Below, one piece after another: positions 36,362-49,265 of a DNA stretch of 64,000 nucleotides. How positions within the stretch are numbered: the stretch's first letter is position 1; each line of letters starts with the position of its first letter. The stretch is taken from NCBI GenBank assembly GCA_014898415.1, contig RCTD01000024.1:496001-560000 (forward strand), given 5' to 3'. The stretch comes from Stromatinia cepivora (Eukaryota; Ascomycota; Leotiomycetes; Helotiales; Sclerotiniaceae). The position numbers and the translations under genes were made by a program. The notes under the pieces were generated by a model, which worked only from the letters and a program-made list of their open reading frames with translations, did no database searches and was not told the DNA's origin.

Positions 36362-38711
36362 ATGTTGTAAGTGTCGCATTCGAATTTATCCAGAGTGTGC
36401 ATCGAATGAACTCGTGCCAAGATTAATGATGGGTGTCGCATTGTGTCGCATAGCTGACGATGAAAATAGTGTGTTACCGCCACCGCCGCGATATCCATCG
36501 CAGGCAGCGTATAATCTGGCTGTTCAAAATGGAATGGCTGCACCAATGATAGAGACGAATAACCTTCTCAAGCACCCTGAGGGACTTCAATTGCTTGCTG
36601 GTGAAGGTGAGCTTCCAATCACGAAAGCCTAGCTACTCAGTGCTAAGACCATCCCTATAGGAACATACTTGCTGCAGGATGACCTACATCTTGCGACACC
36701 TCCTCATCATCCCTCCGAAATCCCGAATCTGAATCCAAATCCACTGTCTACGGCTCCGCAAGCTGCAACGACTGGAACGAAACTTTCTCTCCTTTCATTT
36801 AGCACAAAGCCTTCTGCACCCCTACTATACAGGCTCGATACGGACAAAAGTTCTAGGACGGGATTGGCTCAATCGAGTATACAAGAACATCCATACGAAA
36901 ATCGCAATTCTTCGGAGGTACCTGGAAGTAGTGATGGTGGAGGAACTTCAGTCAATGGCAGTGCAAGAGTTGCGGCATCAGTAGGATCCGCACCGGCGTT
37001 CGGGGAGGGAAACTCGTTGTTGTCATTTACAGGTAAAGATGCTGGAAAACGTCGCAAACCAAAGAGTGGCATCTTGAAGAGTAATTCTTCATTTATTTCA
37101 CGATGCATTGTCCATGAAAATTTGGTCAAAAGGCTACAAGATCGTCCAATTGATGGATATTTCGCATTTGCCAACATTAATCGGGCTTTTCAGTGGCTTG
37201 ATTTGTCTTCTCCAAATAAAGTGAGTTCTGTCGCAATCAAGGAAATTCATGGAATATTAGATACTCATAACCATAACAGCAGGATCATCTTCTCAAAATT
37301 CTTTTTACCAAGGCCCATTGCCTCCGTCACGATGTCAATCAGGTCACTAAAGGTCCAAATCACATAGACATTATAATGGGATTTTCAACTGGCGAAATTA
37401 TCTGGTTTGAGCCTTTCACACAGAAATATTCAAGATTGAACAAAAATGTAAGCAATATTCCAGCCATGAAATTTATAAAAAAAAATTAACAACATCAGTG
37501 TGTCGTAAATTCAACGCCAGTCACACAAATTAGATGGATTCCTGGTTCTGAGAATTTATTTCTAGCATCTCATATGGATGGATCTTTAATTGCATATGAC
37601 AAGGAGAAGGATGACGCAACCTTTGTACCAGAAGAGGCTGGACCTGATACTAATGGCAGTGTTCCAAGTGAAGAAAACCTGGACCCAACTTCAACACCAA
37701 AAGCCAAACTCCAGATCGATAAATCAGTCCATTCAAAGAACCAGAAATTTAATCCTGTTTCATACTGGAAGCTTTCCAACCAGCCAATCAATAATTTCGC
37801 TTTCTCGCCTGATAACAGGCATTTGGCTGTCGTGTCTGAGAATGGAACTTTGCGAATTATTGACTATTTGAAAGAGCAGTGAGTAAATTGCATCCCCCTA
37901 CATCTCTCATGCTGACTCCCTTAGATTACTCGATATCTACAATAGCTATTTTGGTGGCTTGACTTGTGTTTGCTGGTCACCTGATGGCAAGTATGTTCTC
38001 TCCGGTGGTCAGGATGATCTTGTTTCTATATGGTCAATGGCAGATTCTGCCATCATAGCTCGTTGCACAGGCCATACATCCTGGGTAACAGATGTGGCTT
38101 TTGATCCATGGCGTTGTGATGACCGAAATTATCGCTTTGGTAGTGTGGGCGAAGATGGTAAACTCTTGTTATGGGATTTTAGCGTTGGAATGTTGCATCG
38201 TCCCAAAGCCGTGAGTTCTCGCTTTGTCATATTTCCAGTGGCTCATAATGCATTACACGTCAACTAATGTAAAATTAGGCTTCCGTTCGTCAAAGAGGTA
38301 GTGTATCTTCTCGAATGCCTAGCTCCCTTCAAAGAGTTGAAACTCAGGGTACAATAGCTACTGCCGGTCGATTTCGGTCAAACTCAAATCTTTCCATCAC
38401 TGAGGGACAATCAGATACAGTAGATCATCCTGTAGAACCAAGGGCAAAGATTTCCATTCTACCTGCCGTTTGTACGAAAATTGTTGCCGATGATCCAATT
38501 TGTTCGTTAGAGTTTACAGAGGAGCATATTATTACTAGTGATAAAAGTGGTATGATTCCCTCCCATATTCATGTTTATACGATGATGCTTGGTAGGATAT
38601 CCTTGAGCTAATACTAAAATAGGACATATCCGCACTTGGAACAGACCAAAGGACCACGAAGAAGCTGATGACGAGGATGCTGATGTAGTGGCACCATCTC
38701 AGACTTCGTAA
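36362..38711 (+). CDS. creC: Carbon catabolite repression WD40 protein CreC
   Basis: In Aspergillus, CreC binds and stabilises the deubiquitinase CreB in glucose repression. I derive eight exons: 36362-36366, 36470-36606, 36661-37220, 37280-37447, 37499-37878, 37925-38210, 38279-38549 and 38623-38711. All introns are GT-AG (46-103 bp), totalling 631 residues in one frame. The first exon is only ATGTT. Its donor GTAAGT and acceptor AATAG restore MFVLPPPPR, the family N-terminus. Other landmarks are [39 protein letters not shown] and [15 protein letters not shown]40 blades include [55 protein letters not shown] and a last blade ending [13 protein letters not shown]. The protein ends in an acidic tail. 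Unspliced reading gives stop codons in every intron, which explains why only fragments appear as open frames. Confidence 0.94.
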
Positions 38712-39676
38712 ATCAATTGCTGGAGCATGAGCGTCAGGAGTAAATATGTGTATATTGTTTGGCGGAGTAGTAGTCCCTAGCTTGAGTTAAAGCTGGATTT
38801 GGAGTTGTGGCGAGCTTGGGTAAATATTAGTTTGGCGCAATCTTAGGATGGATAAATACAATGTCATGAAAAATTATCAGAGGATATTTTAAAAAAGAAA
38901 TGAAATGAATTTATGACGAGTGTATGTACATCGTGTGGTGTTAAATTATTTTATGGATATACAGACCGAGCACTGCCTAGCTTAGCTACCTAGTAGTTTG
39001 TCAAAACGGGAGTGCACCTACCTACCTAGCCAGGAGAAAACAGGTAAAGCGGCGTGAAGGTGAACTAGTTGACTAAGCGATTAGTCAGGTGGGAGGTAAA
39101 TTTGACTTCATCTCATCTCATCTCATATTCGTAACCACATTATCTTAAAAGGACTTGAGTAATTTTGAGAGAAGTCCACGAATTACATTTTGAAGTTCAT
39201 GAGAGCAATTTTGACGATAAGCGAAGAAAATAAATTTGCATTATTAAAAGAAGACGAAGTTAGAGGAATCGAATGTACTAATACAGCTATTATACAGTGA
39301 ATGTATCCAACCCTCCTACGCCACCTTCACCTGGTGGTCAATATCCATTCAAAGGCCATCAAAGTGACTCAACTTCCCTAAAGGTTGCGCCACCATATGT
39401 ATGTACAAAGGAAAGAGAGGCGCGAACTCCTCGCGTTAACCACCGTGGTTCAACCATTCTACACCCTTCACGATTTCGCCATGTATACAAACTAATTCCA
39501 ATAACGCCTTTCTGACGACCCGGAATGATGTTCTGGGAAACACTTATCAACTGTCAGCTCTCGAGCGATGCAAGTATTTGAGAAGTAGTTGCTTAATAAA
39601 CCCGCTATTAAGCCGCAAACTCCAGTTACGCGAAATTCTACCATTGACCAGATGTCAAAGATGAATTAAACTCAAC
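38712..39676. other. Intergenic region between creC and the GCN5-like gene (tail to tail)
   Basis: No gene is seen. CTACCTACCTAG and TAGCTACCTAG motifs are present near 38980-39030, and a short CATCT pentamer run at about 39111-39125. The frame at 39297-39515 is unfamiliar and overlaps another on the opposite strand. Confidence 0.5.
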
Positions 39677-40853
39677 TTATTCAAGTAAATCAGACCACTC
39701 TGGCATACCCTTGATGAAAGCTAGCATCGACCTCTCAAGTGCGTTCGCACGCCTGTAGAAGATTGTTTCTGGCTTATTATACTCTTTGCAGTTTCTGATA
39801 ATCAACTTGACATCTTCCACGAAAGACTTCGGTGTATTGTAAAGACCTTCTTCCAATTTTTGTCCCATCGTCTGCAAATCCATTGGATGAGCAATCGTCG
39901 CATAATAATCTGGGACAACATCTCCATCGACAGGCTCGAGGAAAGGCCATGCTTGCTTGCCACGCCTCAAGTGAGACAAGAAGTCCCGAAGCGAAGTGCT
40001 GTGAGGTCTGGGCCCGTTTTCTCGTGCAAATGCATCCATTGCTGGTGACCAGCCAGATTCTCGAATGCCAGGAATAGAGTAAGGATCGATGGGCCCAATG
40101 AGTCCCCGAGCCCATTGCGCGGGAGGGTGATGTACAACTTCGTTTCTCTTTGCGGCAGCGATTTTAGCCAGGACAGCTTCTTTCTGCTTACGAATCATGC
40201 GAGCTGCTTCAACATAACGGATTTTTGGAAGTAAGGTGCATTGCATAAGACTTGATTGGACGTAGTCTTTAATAACACCACCCCATATACTCTTATTTAG
40301 AGTAACTTCTCTTGTAAAGCCTTGCTTTTTGAAGAAACCAATGGCGGTAAGATCGGCATATGCGAGGACCTCCATCACTCTTTCCGCGTAAGAAGATTTG
40401 ATCTCATCTTTAAAATGGTTCACCAAGTGCGACCCATACCCTCCACCGTGGTAGTCAGTAGCAACGACAAGATAAACCATCTCAACAAAATTACGTTTTT
40501 CTCCCCAGACACGGTAACAGATCCCACCAATCACCCTCTCGACTTGTTGGGAGCTTTTGCCGATTTCTCCTTTGGAAGTTTCATTGATCCGCGCCTCGGT
40601 CTTCTTGATCATGACGAGAGATGTATGAGTGGGGTCAAGTACTGATTTCGCGACATACTCTGGACTCATACTTGATAATGCCTCTCGAACTACTTCTTGG
40701 AAACCTGTGAGAGTAATAAAGCTCTTTTCACTTCCATCATTCTTGACAGTTCGAAATTCGATGACGCCATTTTTCTCTTCCATGATTGCGTTCTTCAATT
40801 ATATTAGTTTGAATACTTGTTGACATTCAAAAAGATCGACTTACACTGTCCAT
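39677..40853 (-). CDS. Divergent GCN5-like histone acetyltransferase with bromodomain
   Basis: This is probably a lysine acetyltransferase of chromatin. Exons are 40853-40845 (ATGGACAGT) and 40792-39677. The 52-bp intron starts GTAAGT and ends TTGAAG, giving 374 residues that start MDSNAIMEEKNG. An internal ATG (MEEK) is an alternative start. The GNAT fold covers about 10-210: the position of the Gcn5 catalytic glutamate is kept in FVEMVY (about residue 107), and KKQGFTREVTLNKSIW, GGVIKDY and LMQCTLLPKIRY follow the Gcn5 order. The acetyl-CoA loop reads YHGGGYGSHL and lacks the Q/R of the usual QxxGxG. A bromodomain follows at about 285-370 with PDYYATIAHPMDL and the acetyl-lysine-binding asparagine in NCKEYNKP. 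Divergence at many otherwise near-invariant Gcn5 positions makes a second, fast-evolving paralogue more likely than the canonical GCN5. That view rests on memory of the family. Confidence 0.85.
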
Positions 40854-43800
40854 CTTTGCTGATAATTTAATAAAGTAAAAGAATACTTTTTTAGTGCTAT
40901 GCAAATGAGTTGTTAAGATCTGGTTGCAGACTCGGCGTGCTTAATATTCCACATGAACTGTGCTGTGAAATCATTAAGTTCGATTGAACTGGGCACTAGC
41001 TTAACATGGCCTATGGTATCTAAAGAGGCTAGCCGAATTAGAAATAATCTCTTTTGAGGTTGTTGAATGGCAGTACCGTAGACGAACCGAAATTTGTGTA
41101 ATGGAAGGCATGAGCCTCTCATACTACTCTCTCACTGACCCAATTTCATTCATTTGTTTATTGTTCAAGTCTTCTATGACCTTTCTTCGACTAATTCTAT
41201 TGTCAAAAGATGTGCGGGAGGTTCAGGAAAACTTGCTTCTTGCCTGTAATGGGATACTTTCCATAGCTAATATAGGTGATGCTGCCAGGTCATTCGCAAC
41301 TGCTGATATAGCGTGAATGTAAGGAAGCTTCGAGACTACCGTAGCAAAATTGAAAGCAGGAACGTTCGACCAACCTCGATGAAAGACAAAAGCTCAAGAA
41401 AAGGTATTAAATTGGGGAGTATAAAGGGGTGGAAACAACGGGTGAGCTTACCTGCGTCAAGTATGGGAATTCCGTCAAATTCTCGTTTCGACTGTGAATT
41501 TCGTAACAATCATTTTAGTCGAGGCACGCGTCTATCGCGGCTACTGGGAACTTTGAGGTTTCTATTTATTGTATACACGCTGCTGGTACACGAACAAGCG
41601 CATCTCCTGAATACACTCGCCACCTTTTGCACATGAATGAGCTTACCATGCCATGCCGGTACGGACCATCGGGCACTTGAGGAGACGCCATACGTGTTTG
41701 TTTCTTCTGACCTTCCCATTCCAACGGAGTTCGAGGACTCAGAGCAAAAATTCAACTCGTGATTGCAATCTGTGTATTAATCTTAGGATCGGATACCCGG
41801 GCACTTGGTTGCAATAGCTGCCGCGTGCTGTACTTTCGCGTGCTTGTACTTCTTTGCTGGTTGAAATGATCTGCTGAATATTCAGTTCTGCCTCTGTTAA
41901 GATTTTCATGCTCTATGTATAATTGACTCTCGGATAGGGTAGGCGAAGATGGCGTTGGATCTTCTCCTTCGCCGTCTCTTCTTTAGCCTGCTCTTTGGAG
42001 GAAAACCTGAAAATTCAACCATACAGATGCTGCCTTACATCTACATACCTGCTGGTTCAGTACCTCTAAATTTGTTTTTTGGTGTAGCAGTGCTGATACA
42101 TAGGTCTATTACCGTAATAAACAATCTGCATTTCTATCAAGACAGGGTTGGCATATGCAACAATACATGTCCGAGTCGTTCATGTAGATGTTTGAACATG
42201 AGATGATCTCGGTTCGTGCGACCTTGATCGTGCCTGTATAGTGATCGTAGTGTGCAATAATTGAAGCTTCTCTTTGAAGTTTTGAAGCTGCCAAGACAAC
42301 TTAAATGGCGAGCAAGAATGTTTGTTTGTAATTCTCCTGAATGAAGATAGTTGAATCCTGCCTTCGATCAGGGACCGGGCGGTTGGATGGTCTGGATGGT
42401 TGATTCGTATTAGCAATCCTGATTTCGGATAATGATCAGGGAGTCCATTCAAAGCCCTGTTAAGCTTAGAAGCTGACTGGTATTTGGAATCATGGAGCTG
42501 TTCGAGGACAACTTGAATAGTCGACTGGTGTTTGGAATCAGGGGTTGGATGGAAGACATGGCTGCAGTAATCCTTGCTGGGGAATGAGATTCATGAGAAG
42601 TCGGTTAGGCAATAGCCCTGTGTTTCTTTCGTGGTGAGTAAATGGCCAGTCAATATTCTGTATTAAAGATTATCCCGAGAAGGGAGATTTACCCGGAGAA
42701 ATTGACAGGGATTATCTTGACATATGCTTGTGCTTGTGCGCTTATATCCCATATAACCTGCAACCCTGCAATAGCACATTTCCATCATTCTCAGGAGGCA
42801 ATCAGGCGAGTTTGATCGCCCAGGCCCGAAGCCCTGTTGCTATCACTGAGTTAATCCTCACATCCTCGACTCCTCCGCCCGAGCCCATTATTCCTCAGTC
42901 AACATCCGTTCTGTTGAGCATGAAACCACGCCAGGTGCATTGGGCTCAGGATTGGGACTTCGAGAACACTGGTTTCCGGGCTAGACACTGCTGTTGTTTC
43001 CATCGCTGTAAGTGGATGGTGCCACGGTAGGGCTTTACCAGGTGGCAGGCCCGGCAGGTGGTGGATGCTTTTTGAATGGAGGATTTTGGATTGGGTCCAG
43101 AGCCTTGCTAGAGGGTTGGTATGTGTGTAATCGGTTTGTTCCATATGGGTATGTTGGTATTTGATAGGAGACGCTGGGTCGGTTTATTGTGTGAGTTGGT
43201 GGAGGATGGCTCCTCGACTTTATTTTGGGCGGAGAAAACAACGGCGACGTCCGTTCGGCTTGAGACTTCCTTTGCTCAGTGAGAACAAGCCGTTAGTTTG
43301 GCTATCGTAGTAACGCGACATAATTGGTGGGTTGGGGGGCGGGGATGGCAAGGGATGGAGTAGTAATCAGTCATTAAAATGTGTGGTAGTATTGGGGATA
43401 GCTTGCAGCTTGTAGCCCACAGCACTGCATTGCCATAAATAAATAGCTGTAAATTTGCAGGACTTCGAAACGTGGCTGATAGTTTCGATTTCAACAAAGT
43501 TGTGTGTTTGAGTAAATACCAACATCCCATCGCGCTGCTGGTGTCGCTATGCGCATTTTCCAAAGGATGTACAACAGCTCTTGATTTTTATCTGTGGATA
43601 TCGAATTTTGGACGCCTGAAGTGCTGAACATCGAGGTTTCTGTTCGCAAGTTAAGCTTTTGTTAAACAATATAGGTTCCTGGTTAAAGAGGCAGAGTGTC
43701 AGCATTGCCATTTCTAGTAATACTGAAATAATAGGGAAAGAATGGCACCTTACAGTAGCTTGGTGACAGCAACAGCATCAATTCTTCATCGTCCTTCCAT

Positions 43801-46800
43801 TGCTGGAGATCAAAGTCATAGAAAACCCTATGGTTGACGCAGGGTCAAGCTGGAGATTTATGATATTAGCGTGAACCACCACGAACTGTCCTACCCAAGC
43901 AGGACCTATGATCAATCGACCTGAAGAAATATCAGCATCAAGGCCTACACTGGGAGAAGAGCAAAATGCACAATGTTTCTCTGTCCTGCCAGTGCAAGTG
44001 TACACATCAGTACATACTTCCGATGAAGGACTCTCTTTTCTATACATAATTCTCTGTGTTTTCATCAATCTATGTCGCCAGTAGTTGGGCTTGAAGGTTT
44101 GGTACTTATTACGATGGTCTCTAGCCTTGGATACTGCTGTAGTAATATGAGGAAAGCAAGTAAAACTGAGTTGCTCAACCTCGGAACACAAGTCGATGAT
44201 CAAAGTTGATGCATGTCGAAGCGGCTATAGGAAGCAGTACTATTTTTATTGCCAAGTCCAGTAATGCAGAAACCAGCGCATTTCCAGTGTACCACAAAAA
44301 TACCACACTTATCCTGAGTCGTTTCAAAGGACATCAAAACCTACTAGCAAACACACATTCGACGCAAATCCTGTAATATGACGGAGAATGGTGGCGTTGG
44401 GAAAGTTGCGGTGATAGGGTTCAATCTCGTTCCAATGAGCTCCCTCGATTTTGAAATGATGGTTCGAGAAGTCGCTCCATTGAATGCAGAGCTTGAAGAT
44501 GGTGCGTGATAGCCTGATGAATTTTGGTCCTCGAGTCCGGCCGCTTCTTCACCTTCAGAGCTCCTTTGATACTCTTACTCCTCATCGCTTTCGGACTCTG
44601 AAATGCTGAAATAGCCAGTGCTCTCCCCATTCAATCACGTCTCCAGGTACCGGCATCATTGGCCTAGCGCCCATGTTTTAAAAGCTAGGAAAAGAGTTAG
44701 GAGATAGCAACGGGAATCAATTTCTTTGGGAAAATACCTTCACAATATGTTGAAAAATAGATTCGTGCCTCCCCATCAAGTCAGAGGTGAGAATGCAACT
44801 CTCTTCTGGATATTTTGTGGAAGGAAAGCATAGAGAGGGGGTCTACAACTCTAGAGGATGATTAAGAGGGGCGTCGCCACGATATAAGCCCACCAATGAC
44901 TGGGTCTCACTTGCCCCATTAGTGTCTCCAGGTTTGTTGGAATACAGAATGCAGATCAACAGAACTTGGAGGTACTCGAGGATGTGGTGAGGCGGATTTT
45001 TTCCACTGGTGTAAATGGTGATTGGTCTTTTGCTGGGTGCATGATCAATAAGGTTTGTGCTAATCCATGTTGTCGTTGCTGCTGTGTAAAAGAACTTGTC
45101 TGATTCTGCGATTCATAGATGATTAGGTTCATGTTCGGGTGTCGTTTAGAGCAAAGACTTACTTCTGTTCCTCTTCATCGTCCTTCTCTCGGTCTTCCTT
45201 TTCAGAGCCTCTGCAATCGTTACTAATCCCTGTTCATATCTTCTCGCACCAGTTAAATCTAGCATTATCCATTACGAATACAGCCATTGATAGGCAATCA
45301 GTTGTTCGCAAAGCGATGGATATGCATGTACATTCATGTCAAGCCACGATGTCATAATGCACAACATACCGGGCATGATGAGCCAAAAAAATTGCAGGTA
45401 ACTGTAGATTGATATTGAAGTTCTGTTGCACCAAGATGGTACTGTGTACGGCATTATTTCTTCTGGGCCACCAGTTCTTTGTGCGGACACCACAGGAGAC
45501 TGGGAGGTGCTGTGGAATAAAAAAGCACCGAGCATTATCTGAGAAGCTACAGAGTTGCGATCCCCCTCAGCCTTCCCGGCTCTTCGTACCTTTCTTGACA
45601 GTGGTAGAGTCTTCTTGGCAACTCGATGATACAGGGAACACTATTGTTGGCAAGTTCTGGTCTTGGAGCACGAACGTGGGCAAATCGATTATAATTCTTG
45701 TCCAAGGCAGATGCAAACGTGAGCATGGATCAGTATCACACGAAGAAGCTGCGAGCTACCTCTGTTGTGGTAGATTGAGGCCTAGACCGACTCGTGAGCC
45801 CTTTCGCAAGAATGCAGCGCACCAGCTCTTTCTCGAGAGCTACGCCCTTGAGCCGTCTCCAAAAGATATGTGGCTGGTAGTAGATCCCGTCCAAGTTTAA
45901 TTCATCATCTGTTTCAGGTCGTCAGTATTTCCCATTGGTTAAATAGAAGAACCAGCAAGAACGAACCGGTGCAAGTCGTAGCGTGGCTTGTCAAGTACTA
46001 GTAGCGTGGTGCTAATACTTGGTAGTAGAAGGTTCTTCGTTGATGATCCGCGTATGAAGCCGGGCCATTGGGCACAGGTACCATTTACCAGCGACGATAA
46101 GATCTATGATGAATCATTAGTATCCTTCGCGCAGCGCCTGAACAATGATAGCATACCACTGGGCCCATTGGGATGAGCTCTGAATCATACCGCCACAGGC
46201 AGCTACGCTATCGTTCTCAGTGGACGAATGTGTGTAATTGGTTTGCCCAAGGGGTTATTGGTCCTCGGTAAGTTGAGGCTGGCTTAGAATAATCCCCATC
46301 GCTAATATTCCGACCAGTGGTTTGTCTCGGAGCCGGATTCGCAGGCGCAACGAGTTGGTGAGTACTGTTTCATTTGGCAAGTACTATTCCCGAAGGAGCA
46401 TTCCAGGACAAAATAGTCTCTCTCCTGTTATCGCTTTGAGTTTTCTTTGGCCTCTACATTTAATTCAGCTCTAGTCTTACTATAGATTTCTTGATAAATA
46501 TCAGAAATTGGAAATGAAGCTTATTTGAGATCGAGTCTTCCAAGTAATGGACACAAACATACAAAAATGGCAATGGCATGATTGAATAGTCTAATTTTTT
46601 AGATTGCTTTAGTAAATTCATCTTTTGATGGCTGCAAGCCATTGATGGGAGCAAGTGATGGAAACTTACCTTTTCTTCTTCCAAAAAAAAAGAGGTGGAA
46701 GACACTCTATACACCGCAGCTTCAATAGTTTTAAGCCTTTTGAATCCATCTTCAAAAGCATAAGCATCCTACAAATAATAAGAATCATTGATATAGTCGG

Positions 46801-47757
46801 AAAAGGGCCAAAGAAAGAGTACTGTGGTAGAGGTTTTGGGGTTAAAGACAAAGGGGAATAGAGTTTGTAACTTGTTATTGCAGAATTTGTTTGCAAGATT
46901 TTTAAATACAGTTATTGTTCTATTCAATTGTGCAAGGCACTAGTAACCCTTGTGTTCGCTGCTTTGAAGTCTCAGTCTTGGATGGTATTGGTGATCATGT
47001 CATAGGGTGGGATCGGTCTCGAGTGTTACTCAAGCGGCATGATAGGAGATGATGGGAGTGGAAGACAAGACTTTGATATTATTAGACAGTTGATGCAACT
47101 CTCTTTGTGTATATATCAAGTGAGAAAGGCAGAAACCAGTAGATAATACATTTTATCCTGCATTACAAATGGAGGTTAGCCTTGACATATGGGAAACTTG
47201 TTATATTTATCGCTGTGTTAAATTTACATCAGCTTGAATTTTTGAACTTTTACAAATCAAAAAAGAAAAGATATCTAGAGTTTTGAGGTAATGGGGGAGT
47301 ATGGGATCTTATCGATTAGGGCTTCGAACAGTCAAGTGAATGATACAGTAGTATAGAAACTATCATGTCCTATATAAAGATTTCAAGACTTTTCCCCACC
47401 AGAGGAACATTATAATTCAGCTTCAGCTTATATTATAGCTGTATCCAGGTTAGTTATGGTGACTTAGTGAGTAGTTGAGTATTCTTTCATGATAAGAGAA
47501 TGCTCATCTCGATTTCTTATGGGATTTGAACAAACCTAAAGATTCCTATCAAAGATGTAGCACTTTCCAAAATTTCACAAATTTCCGAGCGTGAAACGGT
47601 AAGATAAGCCCTACCATTTATGGTATGATAGAATCCATATCAATTTCTGAGGCTTTTTCATTGTTATTAGATGGTGGTTTTCAAGGTCATCAATATTTCC
47701 TATATACTTTTGCGTCATATTTTTGAAGTAGCTTTAATATGTCAAGACGTCAAAGAC
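40854..47757. other. Long gene-poor stretch with normal base composition
   Basis: Almost 7 kb holds no gene I can support. The DNA is not AT-extreme and shows no LTR, terminal repeat or transposase motif. Candidate frames (41313-41636, 42728-43030, 43778-44203 minus, 45409-45900, 45988-46176) are 60-163 codons, unfamiliar and lack matching splice partners. Short direct repeats occur, for example GACTGGTATTTGGAATCATGG and GACTGGTGTTTGGAATCAGGG near 42474 and 42524. It may contain non-coding RNAs or decayed genes. Confidence 0.5.
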
Positions 47758-48309
47758 TCAGCATAGCATAAAAGGATCTATATTCCAGGAATTACTCCCC
47801 GAACCGAAGAGAATACCTAAGCAGAAAGAACATTGTAAAATAACAGCAACCTCCCACAATCGACGGCGATAAGTATGTCGAATATCGAGTTTTGACCAAG
47901 ACGACCACTTTTTGAAACGAGCAAGGGGGCTACCGAACGATTTTCTGCTCATAACCAAGATGGACTTTGGATAGGGGTCTTGAAATTGCTATTTCCCACA
48001 CTTATCCCATTACTGTTTGCGTTGAAGTTGAGGTTGCGCACATGCTTCCCTTCAAATAAGCCGTTGTGTTTTCTTGTATATTTGATACCGTTGAGGACCT
48101 CAACATCGTCTTTACTCACCAATGGGCCAGTTATAGTAGAAGGCCGTCGTGTTGGAATAGCTGTTCGTGGAGACATCGCTGTCTGTTGGGCTTCCCGTGT
48201 TTTCATGTGATTTGTCCATTGACTTGTCAAGTTTCTGTTTAGCCTCTACTTTATGGAAAAAAGCAGATTGGTCCTCCAGAATATCATCGCTCAAATTGTC
48301 GCTGGTCAT
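47758..48309 (-). pseudogene. Possible broken gene (hydrophilic N-part, membrane segment)
   Basis: Three overlapping minus-strand frames look more protein-like than their surroundings. The first (48309-48112) starts MTSDNLSDDILEDQ, is acidic and Ser/Thr-rich, and runs into a perfect donor GTGAGT right after GGCCCATTG. The second (48230-47949) covers the next 60 residues in another phase. The third (47958-47758) has a basic lead-in and a hydrophobic segment (WEVAVILQCSFCLGILFGSG) and ends MLC. I cannot join them in one frame with good splice sites, so a decayed membrane-protein gene or an unusual spliced gene are both possible. No family is recognised with confidence. Confidence 0.28.
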
Positions 48310-49265
48310 TTGACTAGATTACCACTCACCCACCATCTGTCGTCTCCCTTATACTATAGGATAAGAGCGAGGGGTAAAATTGAGCATTGACCAATTGTTC
48401 TGTCTCTGGCTCATAGCTCCCTACAAGCTAATCTCCCTTCCTACGTCTAGTTCGGTTCGCCACTTGGTCCGTGTGCTAAGTTATGCTTCAGACTAGTGAT
48501 TGATCTCTCCTTTAGAATTTAATATCGACGTCTAGTGGTACTTTGATTTTTATTATATCTATAGCCTGAATCAAATTAATCTACTCGAACGGCTAGTCTG
48601 ATTAGATGAATAGCTGCAGAAGAGAGGGTAATAATGAAGCAATAAGCTCAAAAGATTTAACGCCATTCAAAAAAAAAAAAGTTCATATAAACAATATTTA
48701 GTCGACAAGATAGAAAACTGTAGGAGTAGAGATTGTATAGACTCATCTACTTCAAAACACGCTAAACATATCACAAGACCTAGCTTTTTCGAGGGCTGAG
48801 ATAAAAGAGGTTAGAAAATTCATCTACTTCAGTGACCCCCTCAATCATATACCTTGTATTACTCGCAGCTCGAGGGGTTAGTTTTCTAGGGCGTCTAGTG
48901 TGTTGTGGAGTAGGTGGGATTATCCGGTGGTGCTAGTAGTAAACTCGACAAGTTTTGCGCCATTTGAGCTTTTGTGAAAAGCTGGAATTCCTGAAATTGA
49001 GAAAAGACCTGGGTCTGGTTGGTGTCGATGCCCTACCTAATACAGTAAGGATCATAGAATGAACTGCTCAAACGCCTATTTCCCGCGTAGAGCCGTAGAA
49101 GGGCTGGATTACCTAGCATGATTGAGGCAGGTAGAAAAGCATAGAGTATGATATGTATTGAAAGCCTATATAGGCGTCTAGGCAGGCTAAAGTATCGTAT
49201 TATCATTGGATCATCATTAATCATACAATGACGGATACCTCACCGCCATCTAAGATAATCATTTC
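48310..49265. other. Intergenic region upstream of the SEN54 3' end
   Basis: I see no coding region. A poly-A run of eleven lies near 48669, and the word TTCATCTACTTCA recurs in slightly varied form near 48745 and 48820. Confidence 0.5.

Noticed and set aside
43778..44203. 141-codon minus-strand frame
   Set aside because: Composition looks random and I recognise no motif.
45409..45900. 163-codon plus-strand frame in the gene-poor region
   Set aside because: No recognisable domain, no matching splice partner and no family resemblance. Kept as a candidate only within the gene-poor region entry.
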